The notes under the pieces are model-generated. The model was given only the letters and a program-made list of their open reading frames with translations. It was not told where the DNA came from and ran no database searches. From an uncultured Slackia sp. (lineage in GTDB: Bacteria; Actinomycetota; Coriobacteriia; Coriobacteriales; Eggerthellaceae), in NCBI GenBank assembly GCA_900553655.1, contig USEQ01000095.1:1-5814 (forward strand): a stretch of DNA of 5,814 nucleotides, written 5' to 3'. The translations under genes were made by a program, and so were the position numbers. Shown piece after piece: positions 1-5,403 of the stretch (position 1 is the stretch's first letter; every line of letters starts with the position of its first letter).

Positions 1-429
1 CTTCCTAGGCTTAATGCCGACGGAGGATAAATACGCCTCCCATTTCATGAACGAATCCTCGCTGATGGCATGCTCCATCTGGCACGCTTCGTAATTCGCC
101 GTTTGCTGGTCTATGCCAATGACCTCTGCGAGAAAACGGTACAACAGGTTATGGCGACGCCATAAGGCCTCGCCATAAGAACGGCCCTTCTCTGTCAAGG
201 TTATATCGCCGTAATAAGGCTGTTCCACATAACCTTTTTCCTTGAGGTTCGATATGGCCTTCGAGACCGACGCCTTCGAAACGCCCAGCTTGGTCGCCAC
301 ATCGACAGCACGAACAGAAGAGCCGCTCGCCTCGGCCAAGTCGACCATGGCCTCGAGGTAATCCTCGAGCGAATGGCTCAAGGCCTCGCTGCGAGACTCC
401 AGGACGGTCATCGTTTTCGCTTCAGACAT
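1..429 (-). CDS. DtxR/MntR-family metal-dependent transcriptional repressor (partial, C-terminus beyond the left edge)
   Basis: The first 143 residues of an iron- or manganese-sensing repressor are visible; no stop codon occurs before base 1. The protein opens with the family signature around LEDYLEAM (residues 21-28). A winged helix-turn-helix follows (about 38-83; recognition region LGVSKASVSKAISNLKEKGYV, then the wing with YYGDITLTEKG), and then the dimerisation/metal helices with RRHNLLYRFL (91-100) and EACQMEHAIS (114-123). By alignment from memory, the metal ligands would be D23, E26, H93, C116, E119 and H120. D23 matches the MntR-type aspartate and C116 the DtxR/IdeR-type cysteine, so specificity (Fe or Mn) cannot be read off. 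Whether a C-terminal SH3-like domain follows is unknown. The start is ATG 429, behind a modest GTGAGGG; an internal ATG at 411 is less likely. A TATGAT at 477-482 (minus strand) could be a -10 box but lacks a good -35. The gene lies behind the feo operon terminator, so it is probably transcribed separately, and it is the obvious candidate regulator of feo. Confidence 0.93.
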   Translation of the reverse strand, partial: MSEAKTMTVLESRSEALSHSLEDYLEAMVDLAEASGSSVRAVDVATKLGVSKASVSKAISNLKEKGYVEQPYYGDITLTEKGRSYGEALWRRHNLLYRFLAEVIGIDQQTANYEACQMEHAISEDSFMKWEAYLSSVGIKPRK

Positions 430-489
430 CGGGCCCTCACTCTCAGAATCGGTACGCGGTTCGTTCGCTACACCATATCATATCGCACG

Positions 490-522
490 AAAAAGCCCGC
501 CCCCGATAGATGGGAGGCGGGC
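490..522 (-). terminator. Rho-independent terminator at the end of the feo operon
   Basis: On the minus strand the 7-bp G+C-only arm GCCCGCC (516-522) pairs with GGCGGGC (495-501). Two further pairs lie beyond one mismatch, the loop is about 8 nt, and the stem is followed at once by TTTTT (490-494). It sits about 100 bases downstream of the Cys-rich gene's stop codon and upstream of the repressor gene, separating the two transcription units. The plus-strand side has no T-tract, so it acts in one direction only. Confidence 0.88.
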
Positions 523-619
523 ACGCGAATCACAGCCGATTGCGCGGGAAAGCGCCCATCGCAAAGCTTCGCCGAACGAAATTGGAATCACGGACGGTTC
601 AGAGCGGCTCGACAAGAAT

Positions 620-871
620 CTACGACGAAATCTTCGAGCCGCCCTCAACATCGCGCTTCATTGCCTCGACCATGGAGTGCGCAGGGCACGATTCGGAAGA
701 AGACGCCGAATGCGAAGCGGAAGAGCACGCCGAGCACGAACCCGATCCGCACGACCCGCAGTGTTCCTTGCATCCGCACATGCCTTTCTTGCGAAAGGAA
801 CGGATGGAAAGACACACGCACGCAATAACGACGGCAAGAACCAAAGCGGTAGACACGTTCACAAGATTCAC
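620..871 (-). CDS. FeoB-associated Cys-rich small membrane protein
   Basis: A predicted 83-residue protein of the kind found next to feoB in many anaerobes (FeoB-associated Cys-rich membrane protein family); its molecular role is not established. One N-terminal transmembrane helix (about residues 4-23, including ALVLAVVIACVC) is followed by a basic stop-transfer stretch (RSFRKKG) and a Cys cluster (C32, C34, C38, C41, C46, C49), a Ser-rich segment, one more Cys (C62) and a hydrophilic tail. The Cys cluster is predicted to be cytoplasmic and could bind Fe or a similar metal as it leaves the FeoB channel; that is inference. The chosen start is GTG 869-871, which shares GTGA with the feoB stop and has GGAAAGGA about 4 bases upstream. 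An in-frame ATG at 916 would add 15 arginine-rich, unconserved residues inside feoB and is rejected. The Ser/Cys tail is longer than I expect for this family. Confidence 0.85.
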   Translation of the reverse strand: MNLVNVSTALVLAVVIACVCLSIRSFRKKGMCGCKEHCGSCGSGSCSACSSASHSASSSESCPAHSMVEAMKRDVEGGSKISS

Positions 872-3222
872 TGATCCTTTCCGTAAGCGGGAACGAGGCG
901 GACGTTCTTCTGGCATTTATCCTCGAAGCGCGGCATGGGCCTGAAAATCTGAAACAGCATGCCCGCCAAAACAATTACAGCGAATGCCGTGGCGATGGTA
1001 AAGCTGCCCGTGGAGAAGAACATCCCGAACTGATAAATCATCAAAGCGACAGCATACGCGAACACAGTCATGTACCCGATAGCGAACCAGGTCCACTTGG
1101 CAGACGCCATCTGGCGGCGAATGGTGCCGATGGCAGCGAAACACGGAGCGCACAGCAGGTTGAATGCGCAGAATGCCATAATCGCGGGGGCGCTGCCGCC
1201 CATCATGGCGCCGAACGCCTCCCACATACCGGGGTCAGCCTCGCCCGCATCCCCAAGGCTGGTGATGATGCCCACCGTGGCGACGACGTTCTCCTTAGCG
1301 ACGAGCCCCGTGACCGACGTGGCGACAGACTGCCAATCGCCGAATCCAAGAGGTGCGAAAAGCGGAGCCAGGATGCTTCCGAGCATTGCCATGAAGCTGT
1401 ACTGGATGTAATCGTCCATCTCGGAATCAAGCAAAGTGAAAGATCCCTCGTAGAAGCCGAAGTTCATCAGGAACCAAATGACGATCGTGGACAGGAAGAT
1501 AATCGTACCGGCTTTGATGATGTAGCTGCGAACACGCTCCCACATGGCCATCAATACCGAGCGAACCGTAGGAAGATGATACTGGGGCAGCTCCATGATG
1601 AACGGAGTCGCCTCTCCGGCGAACATCCTCGTCTTACGCAGCATGATTCCCGAGATAACGATCGCAGCGACGCCCATGAAGTAGAACATCGGCGCAACCC
1701 ACCACACATCATCGGAGACCTGGCCGGCCAAAGCTCCGAAGACAAGAGCGATGATGGGAAGCTTCGCACCGCACGGAATCATCGTGGTAGTCATGATGGT
1801 CATGCGGCGGTCTTTCTCATTCTCGATGGTCTTGGTGGCCATGACGGCGGGAACGCCGCAGCCCGATGCGATGAGCATGGGAATGAAGCTCTTGCCGGAC
1901 AATCCGAACTTGCGGAAGACGCGATCCATGATGAAGGCAACACGCGCCATGTAGCCGCATCCCTCGAGGAAAGACAGCATAAGGAAGAGAATGACCATCT
2001 GGGGGACGAAGCCGATAACAGCGCCGACGCCGGCCACGATGCCGTCGACAACGAGGCTTTGCAGCCAAGCCGCGCACCCTATGGACTCGAGCGCATCCGA
2101 AACAATCGGCGTCAAGCCAGGAATCCACAGGCCGAACGCGGAAGGATCGGGCTCTTCCTCCGACAGCTGGTCGACAAGCGCGTCATCGCCCGCCGCCTCA
2201 GCCTCCGCGACGCTCTCCTCCCACGAAGCGACCGCTTCCTCATACGCGGCGCCGCCTGTATAAAGCCATCCGTCGCCTGAAATGCCGTCATTGGCCCAAT
2301 CGGTCACAACGCCGCCTCCAACAGACACGGCAAGGTAGTACACGAGCGTCATCACCAGAACGAAAATGGGCAGTCCGAGCCAACGGTTCGTGACCACGCG
2401 GTCTATCTTCTGCGTCAGCGTCATGCCTTTCGCAGACTTCTTGAACGCGCCGTCGACGACATGGGCTATAGCGTCGTAACGCTCCGAAGTCATGATGCTT
2501 TCCGCGTCATCGTCGAAGCGGCCCTCGACGAAAGCCCTGACCTTCGAAGCGCGTTCGAGTGCATCGGCCGAAAGCGAAAGCGCATCGATCGTTCGCCTTT
2601 CCCCCTCGAAAACCTTGATGGCATTCCAGCGAAGCAGATGCTCAGGAGAGAATTCCTTGATGCATTCCTCAATCTTGCCCAGAGCATCCTCTACTTCCGC
2701 ATCGAAAGAAAAGGACGGGGTCGCAGGCTGCTTCCCCTTCGCGAGGGAAACGGCGACGTCGACTAAGTGCTCCAAACCTTCGTTTTTCAGCGCACTCGTT
2801 TCCACGACGGGACATCCAAGCTGTTCGGAAAGCTTCTCCGGATAGACGACATCGCCGTTTTTCCTCACAAGGTCAGACATGTTCAGGGCGACGACGACAG
2901 GCAGGCCTAAATTGACTATCTGCGTGGTCAAATACAGGTTGCGTTCAAGATTCGTCGCGTCCACCAGATTGACAATGACATCGGGGCGTTCCTCGATCAG
3001 ATAATCCCTGCTCACTATCTCCTCGGGAGAATACGGAGAGAGGGAGTACACGCCGGGCAGGTCGGTGATAACGATGCCTTTATCGCCTTTGTAATACCCT
3101 TCTTTCTTCTCCACCGTTACACCCGGCCAATTGCCAACATACTGAGCCGACCCTGTCAACACGTTGAACATGGTGGTCTTGCCGCAATTGGGATTGCCCG
3201 CAAGCGCTATTCGTATCTGCAT
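868..3222 (-). CDS. feoB: Ferrous iron transport protein B (GTPase-permease)
   Basis: A full-length 784-residue FeoB, the inner-membrane channel that imports Fe(II), close to the roughly 770 residues usual for the family. The N-terminal G domain has all its motifs: G1 GNPNCGKT (9-16), switch I with T36 in WPGVTVEKKEG, G3 DLPG (54-57), G4 NMSD (114-117) and G5 SAL (143-145). A helical GDI-type region follows (about 170-265). The membrane part starts near 283 and contains two Gate-like repeats with the family signatures CGYMARVAFIMDR (422-434), SGCGVPA (453-459, C455), PCGAKLP (483-489), LVAKENVVATVG (640-651) and CAPC (691-694). A strongly acidic segment of about 45 residues (318-362) sits in the first extracellular loop. 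The start ATG 3222 has AAAGGGA about 6 bases upstream. The gene overlaps the following Cys-rich gene by 4 bases and is preceded by a repressor-type palindrome, so it may have partly independent control from feoA. Confidence 0.98.
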   Translation of the reverse strand: MQIRIALAGNPNCGKTTMFNVLTGSAQYVGNWPGVTVEKKEGYYKGDKGIVITDLPGVYSLSPYSPEEIVSRDYLIEERPDVIVNLVDATNLERNLYLTTQIVNLGLPVVVALNMSDLVRKNGDVVYPEKLSEQLGCPVVETSALKNEGLEHLVDVAVSLAKGKQPATPSFSFDAEVEDALGKIEECIKEFSPEHLLRWNAIKVFEGERRTIDALSLSADALERASKVRAFVEGRFDDDAESIMTSERYDAIAHVVDGAFKKSAKGMTLTQKIDRVVTNRWLGLPIFVLVMTLVYYLAVSVGGGVVTDWANDGISGDGWLYTGGAAYEEAVASWEESVAEAEAAGDDALVDQLSEEEPDPSAFGLWIPGLTPIVSDALESIGCAAWLQSLVVDGIVAGVGAVIGFVPQMVILFLMLSFLEGCGYMARVAFIMDRVFRKFGLSGKSFIPMLIASGCGVPAVMATKTIENEKDRRMTIMTTTMIPCGAKLPIIALVFGALAGQVSDDVWWVAPMFYFMGVAAIVISGIMLRKTRMFAGEATPFIMELPQYHLPTVRSVLMAMWERVRSYIIKAGTIIFLSTIVIWFLMNFGFYEGSFTLLDSEMDDYIQYSFMAMLGSILAPLFAPLGFGDWQSVATSVTGLVAKENVVATVGIITSLGDAGEADPGMWEAFGAMMGGSAPAIMAFCAFNLLCAPCFAAIGTIRRQMASAKWTWFAIGYMTVFAYAVALMIYQFGMFFSTGSFTIATAFAVIVLAGMLFQIFRPMPRFEDKCQKNVRLVPAYGKDQ

Positions 3223-3237
3223 GCTTATCCCTTTCTT

Positions 3238-3259
3238 TAAGTTGCCTTTAGCTAACTTA
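3238..3259. promoter_or_regulatory. Putative DtxR/MntR-type operator in front of feoB
   Basis: A 22-bp imperfect inverted repeat with exact outer arms TAAGTT (3238-3243) and AACTTA (3254-3259); 8 of 11 symmetric positions pair. Its inner 20 bases (AAGTTGCCTTTAGCTAACTT, 3239-3258) match 15 of 20 positions of the 4248-4267 site ahead of the first feoA. The general look (outer AAGTT/AACTT, inner GCC/GCT) resembles known operators of the DtxR/MntR family. It ends 15 bases upstream of the feoB start codon, where a bound repressor could block either transcription or a promoter at the feoA/feoB junction. No convincing -35/-10 pair is visible; the ATATAA just upstream is a weak -10 candidate. Confidence 0.55.
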
Positions 3260-3266
3260 TATGCTG

Positions 3267-3287
3267 AAAAAATGCCACGTCCGTGGC
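3267..3287 (-). terminator. Short intrinsic terminator or attenuator between feoA and feoB
   Basis: On the minus strand GCCAC (3283-3287), a 4-nt loop GGAC and GTGGC (3274-3278) form a 5-bp G+C-rich stem, followed by A and then TTTTTT (3267-3272). This is the layout of a Rho-independent terminator, but the stem is short, so only partial termination is expected. It lies about 80 bases after the feoA stop and just before the feoB operator, so it could lower feoB transcript relative to feoA or insulate a feoB promoter. Confidence 0.6.
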
Positions 3288-3367
3288 CGGCGGGTCAGCG
3301 AACGCCTTCTCTCGAAACACGCATCCGCCGATAAACCCGAAAGCGAAAACGCCATGCGATACGCCCT

Positions 3368-3613
3368 CTACGCGATACGCTCCACAAGCACGTTCTCCGC
3401 CTCGCTTTTCCGAAGCGACAGCTCGTATCCCCGAACCGTGACTTCCAACGGATCTCCGAGCGGAGCAACCTTTCGAACGAAGACTTCGACGCCCTTCGTG
3501 ATTCCCATATCCATGATGTGACGCTTGATGGCTCCCTCCCCCGAAAGCTTCTTCACGCGGGCGCGCCCGCCAACCGGCACGTCACGCAACGTCATCGCCT
3601 GTCCCTGCTCCAT
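3368..3613 (-). CDS. feoA: Ferrous iron transport protein A (standard single-domain FeoA)
   Basis: An 81-residue SH3-like cytoplasmic protein that partners with FeoB during Fe(II) uptake; about the usual 75-85 residues. The family pattern is clear: TLRDVPVGGRARVKKL (8-23), RHIMDMGITKGVEVFV (31-46), the hallmark APLGDPLEVTVRGYELSLRK (50-69) and a final EAENVLV strand. The start ATG 3613 is chosen because AAAGGA lies 6 bases upstream. An in-frame ATG at 3646 would add 11 residues with a poorer ribosome site. The gene lies 163 bases downstream of the extended FeoA and 145 upstream of feoB, on the same strand. It has the GDP/RG motif that the other FeoA lacks, so it is the likelier canonical FeoB partner. 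Confidence 0.96.
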   Translation of the reverse strand: MEQGQAMTLRDVPVGGRARVKKLSGEGAIKRHIMDMGITKGVEVFVRKVAPLGDPLEVTVRGYELSLRKSEAENVLVERIA

Positions 3614-3776
3614 CTTCGTTCCTTTCTTTTCGCACAGACCGCCCATGCAGTCTCTCTACCAACCGCATCCAAGACGCTTCGCATCTCGGATGAACGCGAC
3701 TCGCAACCTCTATGGAAAACAACCGCCTCCGCGATTGTCGATTCGCAATCCATCGAACGCGAGGTCCCGCCGCACG

Positions 3777-4181
3777 TTAAAGAAGCATCTTTATCTTCAG
3801 CGCGACATGGCGGTCCAGGGCGACCTGCGTCCCTTTGACCTCGACAATGAGATTCCCTACCGTCTCGCTCACGACTTTTACGCAAGCGCCTTCGACGAAG
3901 CCGAGGTTTTCCAGGTGATGGTGCATCTGCTCGCCCCCGCACACTTTTTCGATTCGAGCCGTATTGCCCGCACCTACGAATGCAAGCGGCAAGAGAGACG
4001 TCGCCTCATGCCCGACGCCTTGTTCTTCGCTCCGTCCGATGGAAGCTTCTAAAGCGTCCATAGATTTTTCTACACGCCAAGAAACCAAATCGGACGCCTC
4101 CTTCAATCCCGCATCCGCATGAAGCCTCGGCTTCGAAGCGCGCAAGGAGAAAAGGGCATTTCTCGCAGCAGCAATTCCCAT
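3777..4181 (-). CDS. feoA: FeoA-domain protein with N-terminal extension
   Basis: A predicted 134-residue protein in two parts. The C-terminal 73 residues (about 62-134) form a FeoA domain: LPLAFVGAGNTARIEKV, HHLENLGFVEGACVKVV, GNLIVEVKGTQVALDRHVALKIKM. The APxGDP turn of the sister FeoA is replaced by ETVGN, as in a divergent second FeoA found in many anaerobe feo operons. The N-terminal about 60 residues are mostly polar and probably helical, with no domain I recognise; they include KPRLHADAGLKEASDLVSWRVEKSM-like charged stretches, an acidic linker and no transmembrane helix. The start ATG 4181 is preferred (purine-rich AGGAAGTGAAAG upstream). A GTG at 4226 would add 15 residues without a good ribosome site. 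This is the first gene of the feo operon and directly follows two copies of the putative metal-repressor site. Confidence 0.9.
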   Translation of the reverse strand: MGIAAARNALFSLRASKPRLHADAGLKEASDLVSWRVEKSMDALEASIGRSEEQGVGHEATSLLPLAFVGAGNTARIEKVCGGEQMHHHLENLGFVEGACVKVVSETVGNLIVEVKGTQVALDRHVALKIKMLL

Positions 4182-4198
4182 GCTTCTTTCACTTCCTA

Positions 4199-4218
4199 AT
4201 GTAAGACAAGGGTAACAA
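4199..4218 (-). promoter_or_regulatory. Putative metal-repressor operator, promoter-proximal copy
   Basis: The minus strand reads TTGTTACCCTTGTCTTACAT. Its core GTTACCCTTG and the following CTT are the same as in the 4248-4267 copy, exactly 49 bases away, giving a 14-base direct repeat with one mismatch (4203-4216 against 4252-4265). It lies 17 bases upstream of the start codon of the first feoA gene, where a bound DtxR/MntR-type protein would block transcription or initiation. Confidence 0.5.
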
Positions 4219-4234
4219 TGTGACACTGTATCAC
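4215..4234. promoter_or_regulatory. Overlapping palindromes and candidate extended -10 in the feo promoter region
   Basis: Two 15-bp near-palindromes overlap here: ACAATGTGACACTGT (4215-4229) and GTGACACTGTATCAC (4220-4234), each with 6 of 7 symmetric pairs. On the minus strand TGATACAGT (4225-4233) is a plausible extended -10 (TGn followed by TACAGT), with only a poor -35 (TTTCTT) 17 bases upstream. Its position between the two operator copies suits a regulated feo promoter. GTGA-N7-TCAC looks like a Crp/Fnr-type site, but the spacer is one base too long for the classic form. Confidence 0.35.
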
Positions 4235-4247
4235 TTCATCGGAAGAA

Positions 4248-4267
4248 AAGAAAGCCAAGGGTAACTT
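4248..4267 (-). promoter_or_regulatory. Putative metal-repressor operator, promoter-distal copy
   Basis: The minus strand reads AAGTTACCCTTGGCTTTCTT. It shares 15 of 20 positions with the plus-strand reading of the feoB site at 3239-3258 and 15 of 20 with the 4199-4218 copy. The three together give the core GTTrCCyTTrkCTwwC. With the proximal copy it brackets the candidate -10, the arrangement expected for double-operator repression of the feo operon. The binding protein is inferred to be the DtxR/MntR-type repressor encoded at 1-429. Confidence 0.5.
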
Positions 4268-4320
4268 TTAATGAAGCCTTAATACAACGCCGCTTTGCAG
4301 GGGTCGCCGAGGACGCGGGG

Positions 4321-4366
4321 TCGAAAGAGGAAGAAGCTAGGTGCCGAAACGTAGGGCGGCACCTAG
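4321..4366 (-). terminator. Probable terminator of the Tad-like gene cluster
   Basis: A perfect 10-bp inverted repeat, CTAGGTGCCG (4357-4366 on the minus strand) and CGGCACCTAG (4337-4346), with a 10-nt loop. A pyrimidine-rich tract CTTCTTCCTCTTTC (4323-4336) follows in place of a pure U-run. It starts about 16 bases after the stop codon of the zinc-ribbon gene and upstream of the feo regulatory sites, which fits a transcription boundary. The interrupted U-tract makes its efficiency uncertain. Confidence 0.65.
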
Positions 4367-4382
4367 GAACGACTCCGAGAAA

Positions 4383-5036
4383 CTATGCGACAGAAATGGT
4401 GACGCAGCATGCGGCACGCTCTTCCCCCGGTACAAGGGCGTCCTTGCCGCAACGCCCTTCGAACGAATCGAAATCCGCCTCTCGACCGTCGCTCGCCCCA
4501 GCGACAGCAGCGTCGTCCTCGTTTTTCACAGCGCCGTCTTGCGCGATCCGTTCGCCTTCCTCGTCGGTTTTCCCGACGACAGTCAGCATGGGAATCCCCA
4601 CGGCATGCCGCATAGAACCGGGACTCGTTTCCGCGTTGCGAACCGAGCGTGCCTTGCCGGGATCGAGCTCTATCCTTATCGTCACTTCCCTCTTCTCTTT
4701 CCCCGACCCCGCGGCCTTCCCTGCCAATTCGCTAACCGGGCCTTCTCCGCTTTTGATGCGCTCTTCTAACGGTGACGGCAGAGCACATCCATCCAGCAGA
4801 TGGCCCGAATTGCCGTACGACTTCTCGATTCCTGTCTTTCGGTCGGACGCGCAATCGAATTCAAGACATTCGTCTATATCCCAATCTTGCTCGATGTCCC
4901 AATCTCGCTCAAGAAGCGAGCTTTTGCGGTCGCTCGCCGCCGTAGTGCCGAAATGCTTGTTGAAATCATGGAGGCACCCGTAGCAAAGCTCCATATCGTC
5001 AAAACAACGGGCGTTACAGGTCGGACATATCTTCAT
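4383..5036 (-). CDS. Unrecognised acidic protein with N-terminal zinc ribbon
   Basis: A predicted 217-residue soluble protein that I cannot assign to a family. It opens with a clear zinc ribbon, CPTC (C4, C7) and CYGC (C18, C21), with 10 residues between the pairs. A low-complexity acidic region follows with a tandem DWDIEQDWDI (45-54) and a repeated SDRK(S/T) at 35-39 and 64-68. Next comes a possible strand-rich segment around REVTIRIELDP (117-127), another acidic, Ala/Gly-rich stretch and a hydrophobic end, CCVTISVA. There is no signal peptide or membrane helix. The start ATG 5036 has AAAGGAG about 8 bases upstream; an in-frame start at 5096 would lie deep in the DUF192 gene. It overlaps the end of the DUF192 gene by 23 bases and is last in the Tad-like cluster, so it is probably co-expressed with pilus genes. 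A regulatory or assembly-accessory role is possible but unsupported by homology I can name. Confidence 0.8.
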   Translation of the reverse strand: MKICPTCNARCFDDMELCYGCLHDFNKHFGTTAASDRKSSLLERDWDIEQDWDIDECLEFDCASDRKTGIEKSYGNSGHLLDGCALPSPLEERIKSGEGPVSELAGKAAGSGKEKREVTIRIELDPGKARSVRNAETSPGSMRHAVGIPMLTVVGKTDEEGERIAQDGAVKNEDDAAVAGASDGREADFDSFEGRCGKDALVPGEERAACCVTISVA

Positions 5037-5403
5037 GAGCCTCTCCTTTCGACCCCTGCTCCAAAGACCCCGACGACGGAAGGACAAACACCCCATCGCC
5101 TATTTCGTACCACTTCCCCGGCTTGGAGGCCCTTTCGATCGTCAGCTTCGCGCGAATGCACCTCAAGCGCCTTCCGGGAGGAACGTTTCTATGGACACCC
5201 ACGACAATCCCTTCTTTGTCGACAAAGGCGACATCGACGGCCTCGACCATGCCTACGGTATGGACGTCACGGCAAGGTATAAGAGCGACCGTCATTCCCG
5301 CCCGAAGCGCTGGGTCTTTCAACCCCCTCATCCGCTCGAACAAGCCCGTTAGAATTGCAAAACTCCTCTGATAATTCAGTGTCGATTCCTTACTGGGATC
5401 CAT
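5014..5403 (-). CDS. DUF192 family protein
   Basis: A predicted 129-residue protein with the DUF192 pattern: an opening RMRGL(K/M) element (25-29, ERMRGLKD), a hydrophobic strand ending in PC (43-44), HTVGM (48-52, corresponding to the family's HTxGM), DVAFVDKEGIVVGV (57-70), PPGR (75-78) and a small C-terminal barrel-like region ending in IGDGVFVL. DUF192 proteins are small compact beta-rich proteins of unknown biochemical function. In Actinobacteria they often occur in Tad/Flp pilus loci, as here beside a TadE-like gene. There is no signal peptide. The C-terminal 20 residues are polar and overlap the next gene. ATG 5403 shares its A with the TGA of the upstream gene (TGATG) and has AAAAGGAG 10 bases upstream; the GTG three bases earlier (5406) has better spacing and is an equal alternative. 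Confidence 0.85.
   Translation of the reverse strand: MDPSKESTLNYQRSFAILTGLFERMRGLKDPALRAGMTVALIPCRDVHTVGMVEAVDVAFVDKEGIVVGVHRNVPPGRRLRCIRAKLTIERASKPGKWYEIGDGVFVLPSSGSLEQGSKGEAHEDMSDL

Noticed and set aside
869..916. Longer start (ATG 916) for the Cys-rich protein
   Set aside because: The added 15 residues are Arg/Pro-rich and inside feoB; GTG 871 has a strong GGAAAGGA and the membrane helix follows at once.
1576..2280. 234-codon open frame on the plus strand
   Set aside because: It lies fully antisense to well-conserved FeoB membrane segments, its translation is rich in His/Asp/Arg low complexity with no domain, and it has no operon context.
3592..3942. Minus-strand frame filling the 163-base gap between the two feoA genes
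   Set aside because: Its first half is an Arg-rich shadow of FeoA; the internal ATG that would give a 53-residue product (MDCESTIAEAVV...) has no ribosome site and no recognisable domain.
3525..4052. 175-codon open frame on the plus strand
   Set aside because: Antisense to both feoA genes and the gap between them; the product is Arg/Pro-rich with no family pattern, while the minus-strand frames give clear FeoA domains.
4182..4226. GTG 4226 as the start of the extended FeoA
   Set aside because: It would translate through the proximal operator copy and lacks a ribosome site; ATG 4181 has a purine-rich upstream stretch.
4219..4235. Classic Crp site TGTGA-N6-TCACA
   Set aside because: The half-sites are separated by 7 bases and the second is TCACT, so it does not fit the canonical form; kept only as a palindrome.
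4396..4983. 195-codon open frame on the plus strand, Ser/Pro-rich
   Set aside because: Mirror of the zinc-ribbon gene; that gene has a strong ribosome site, paired CxxC motifs and coupling to its neighbours.
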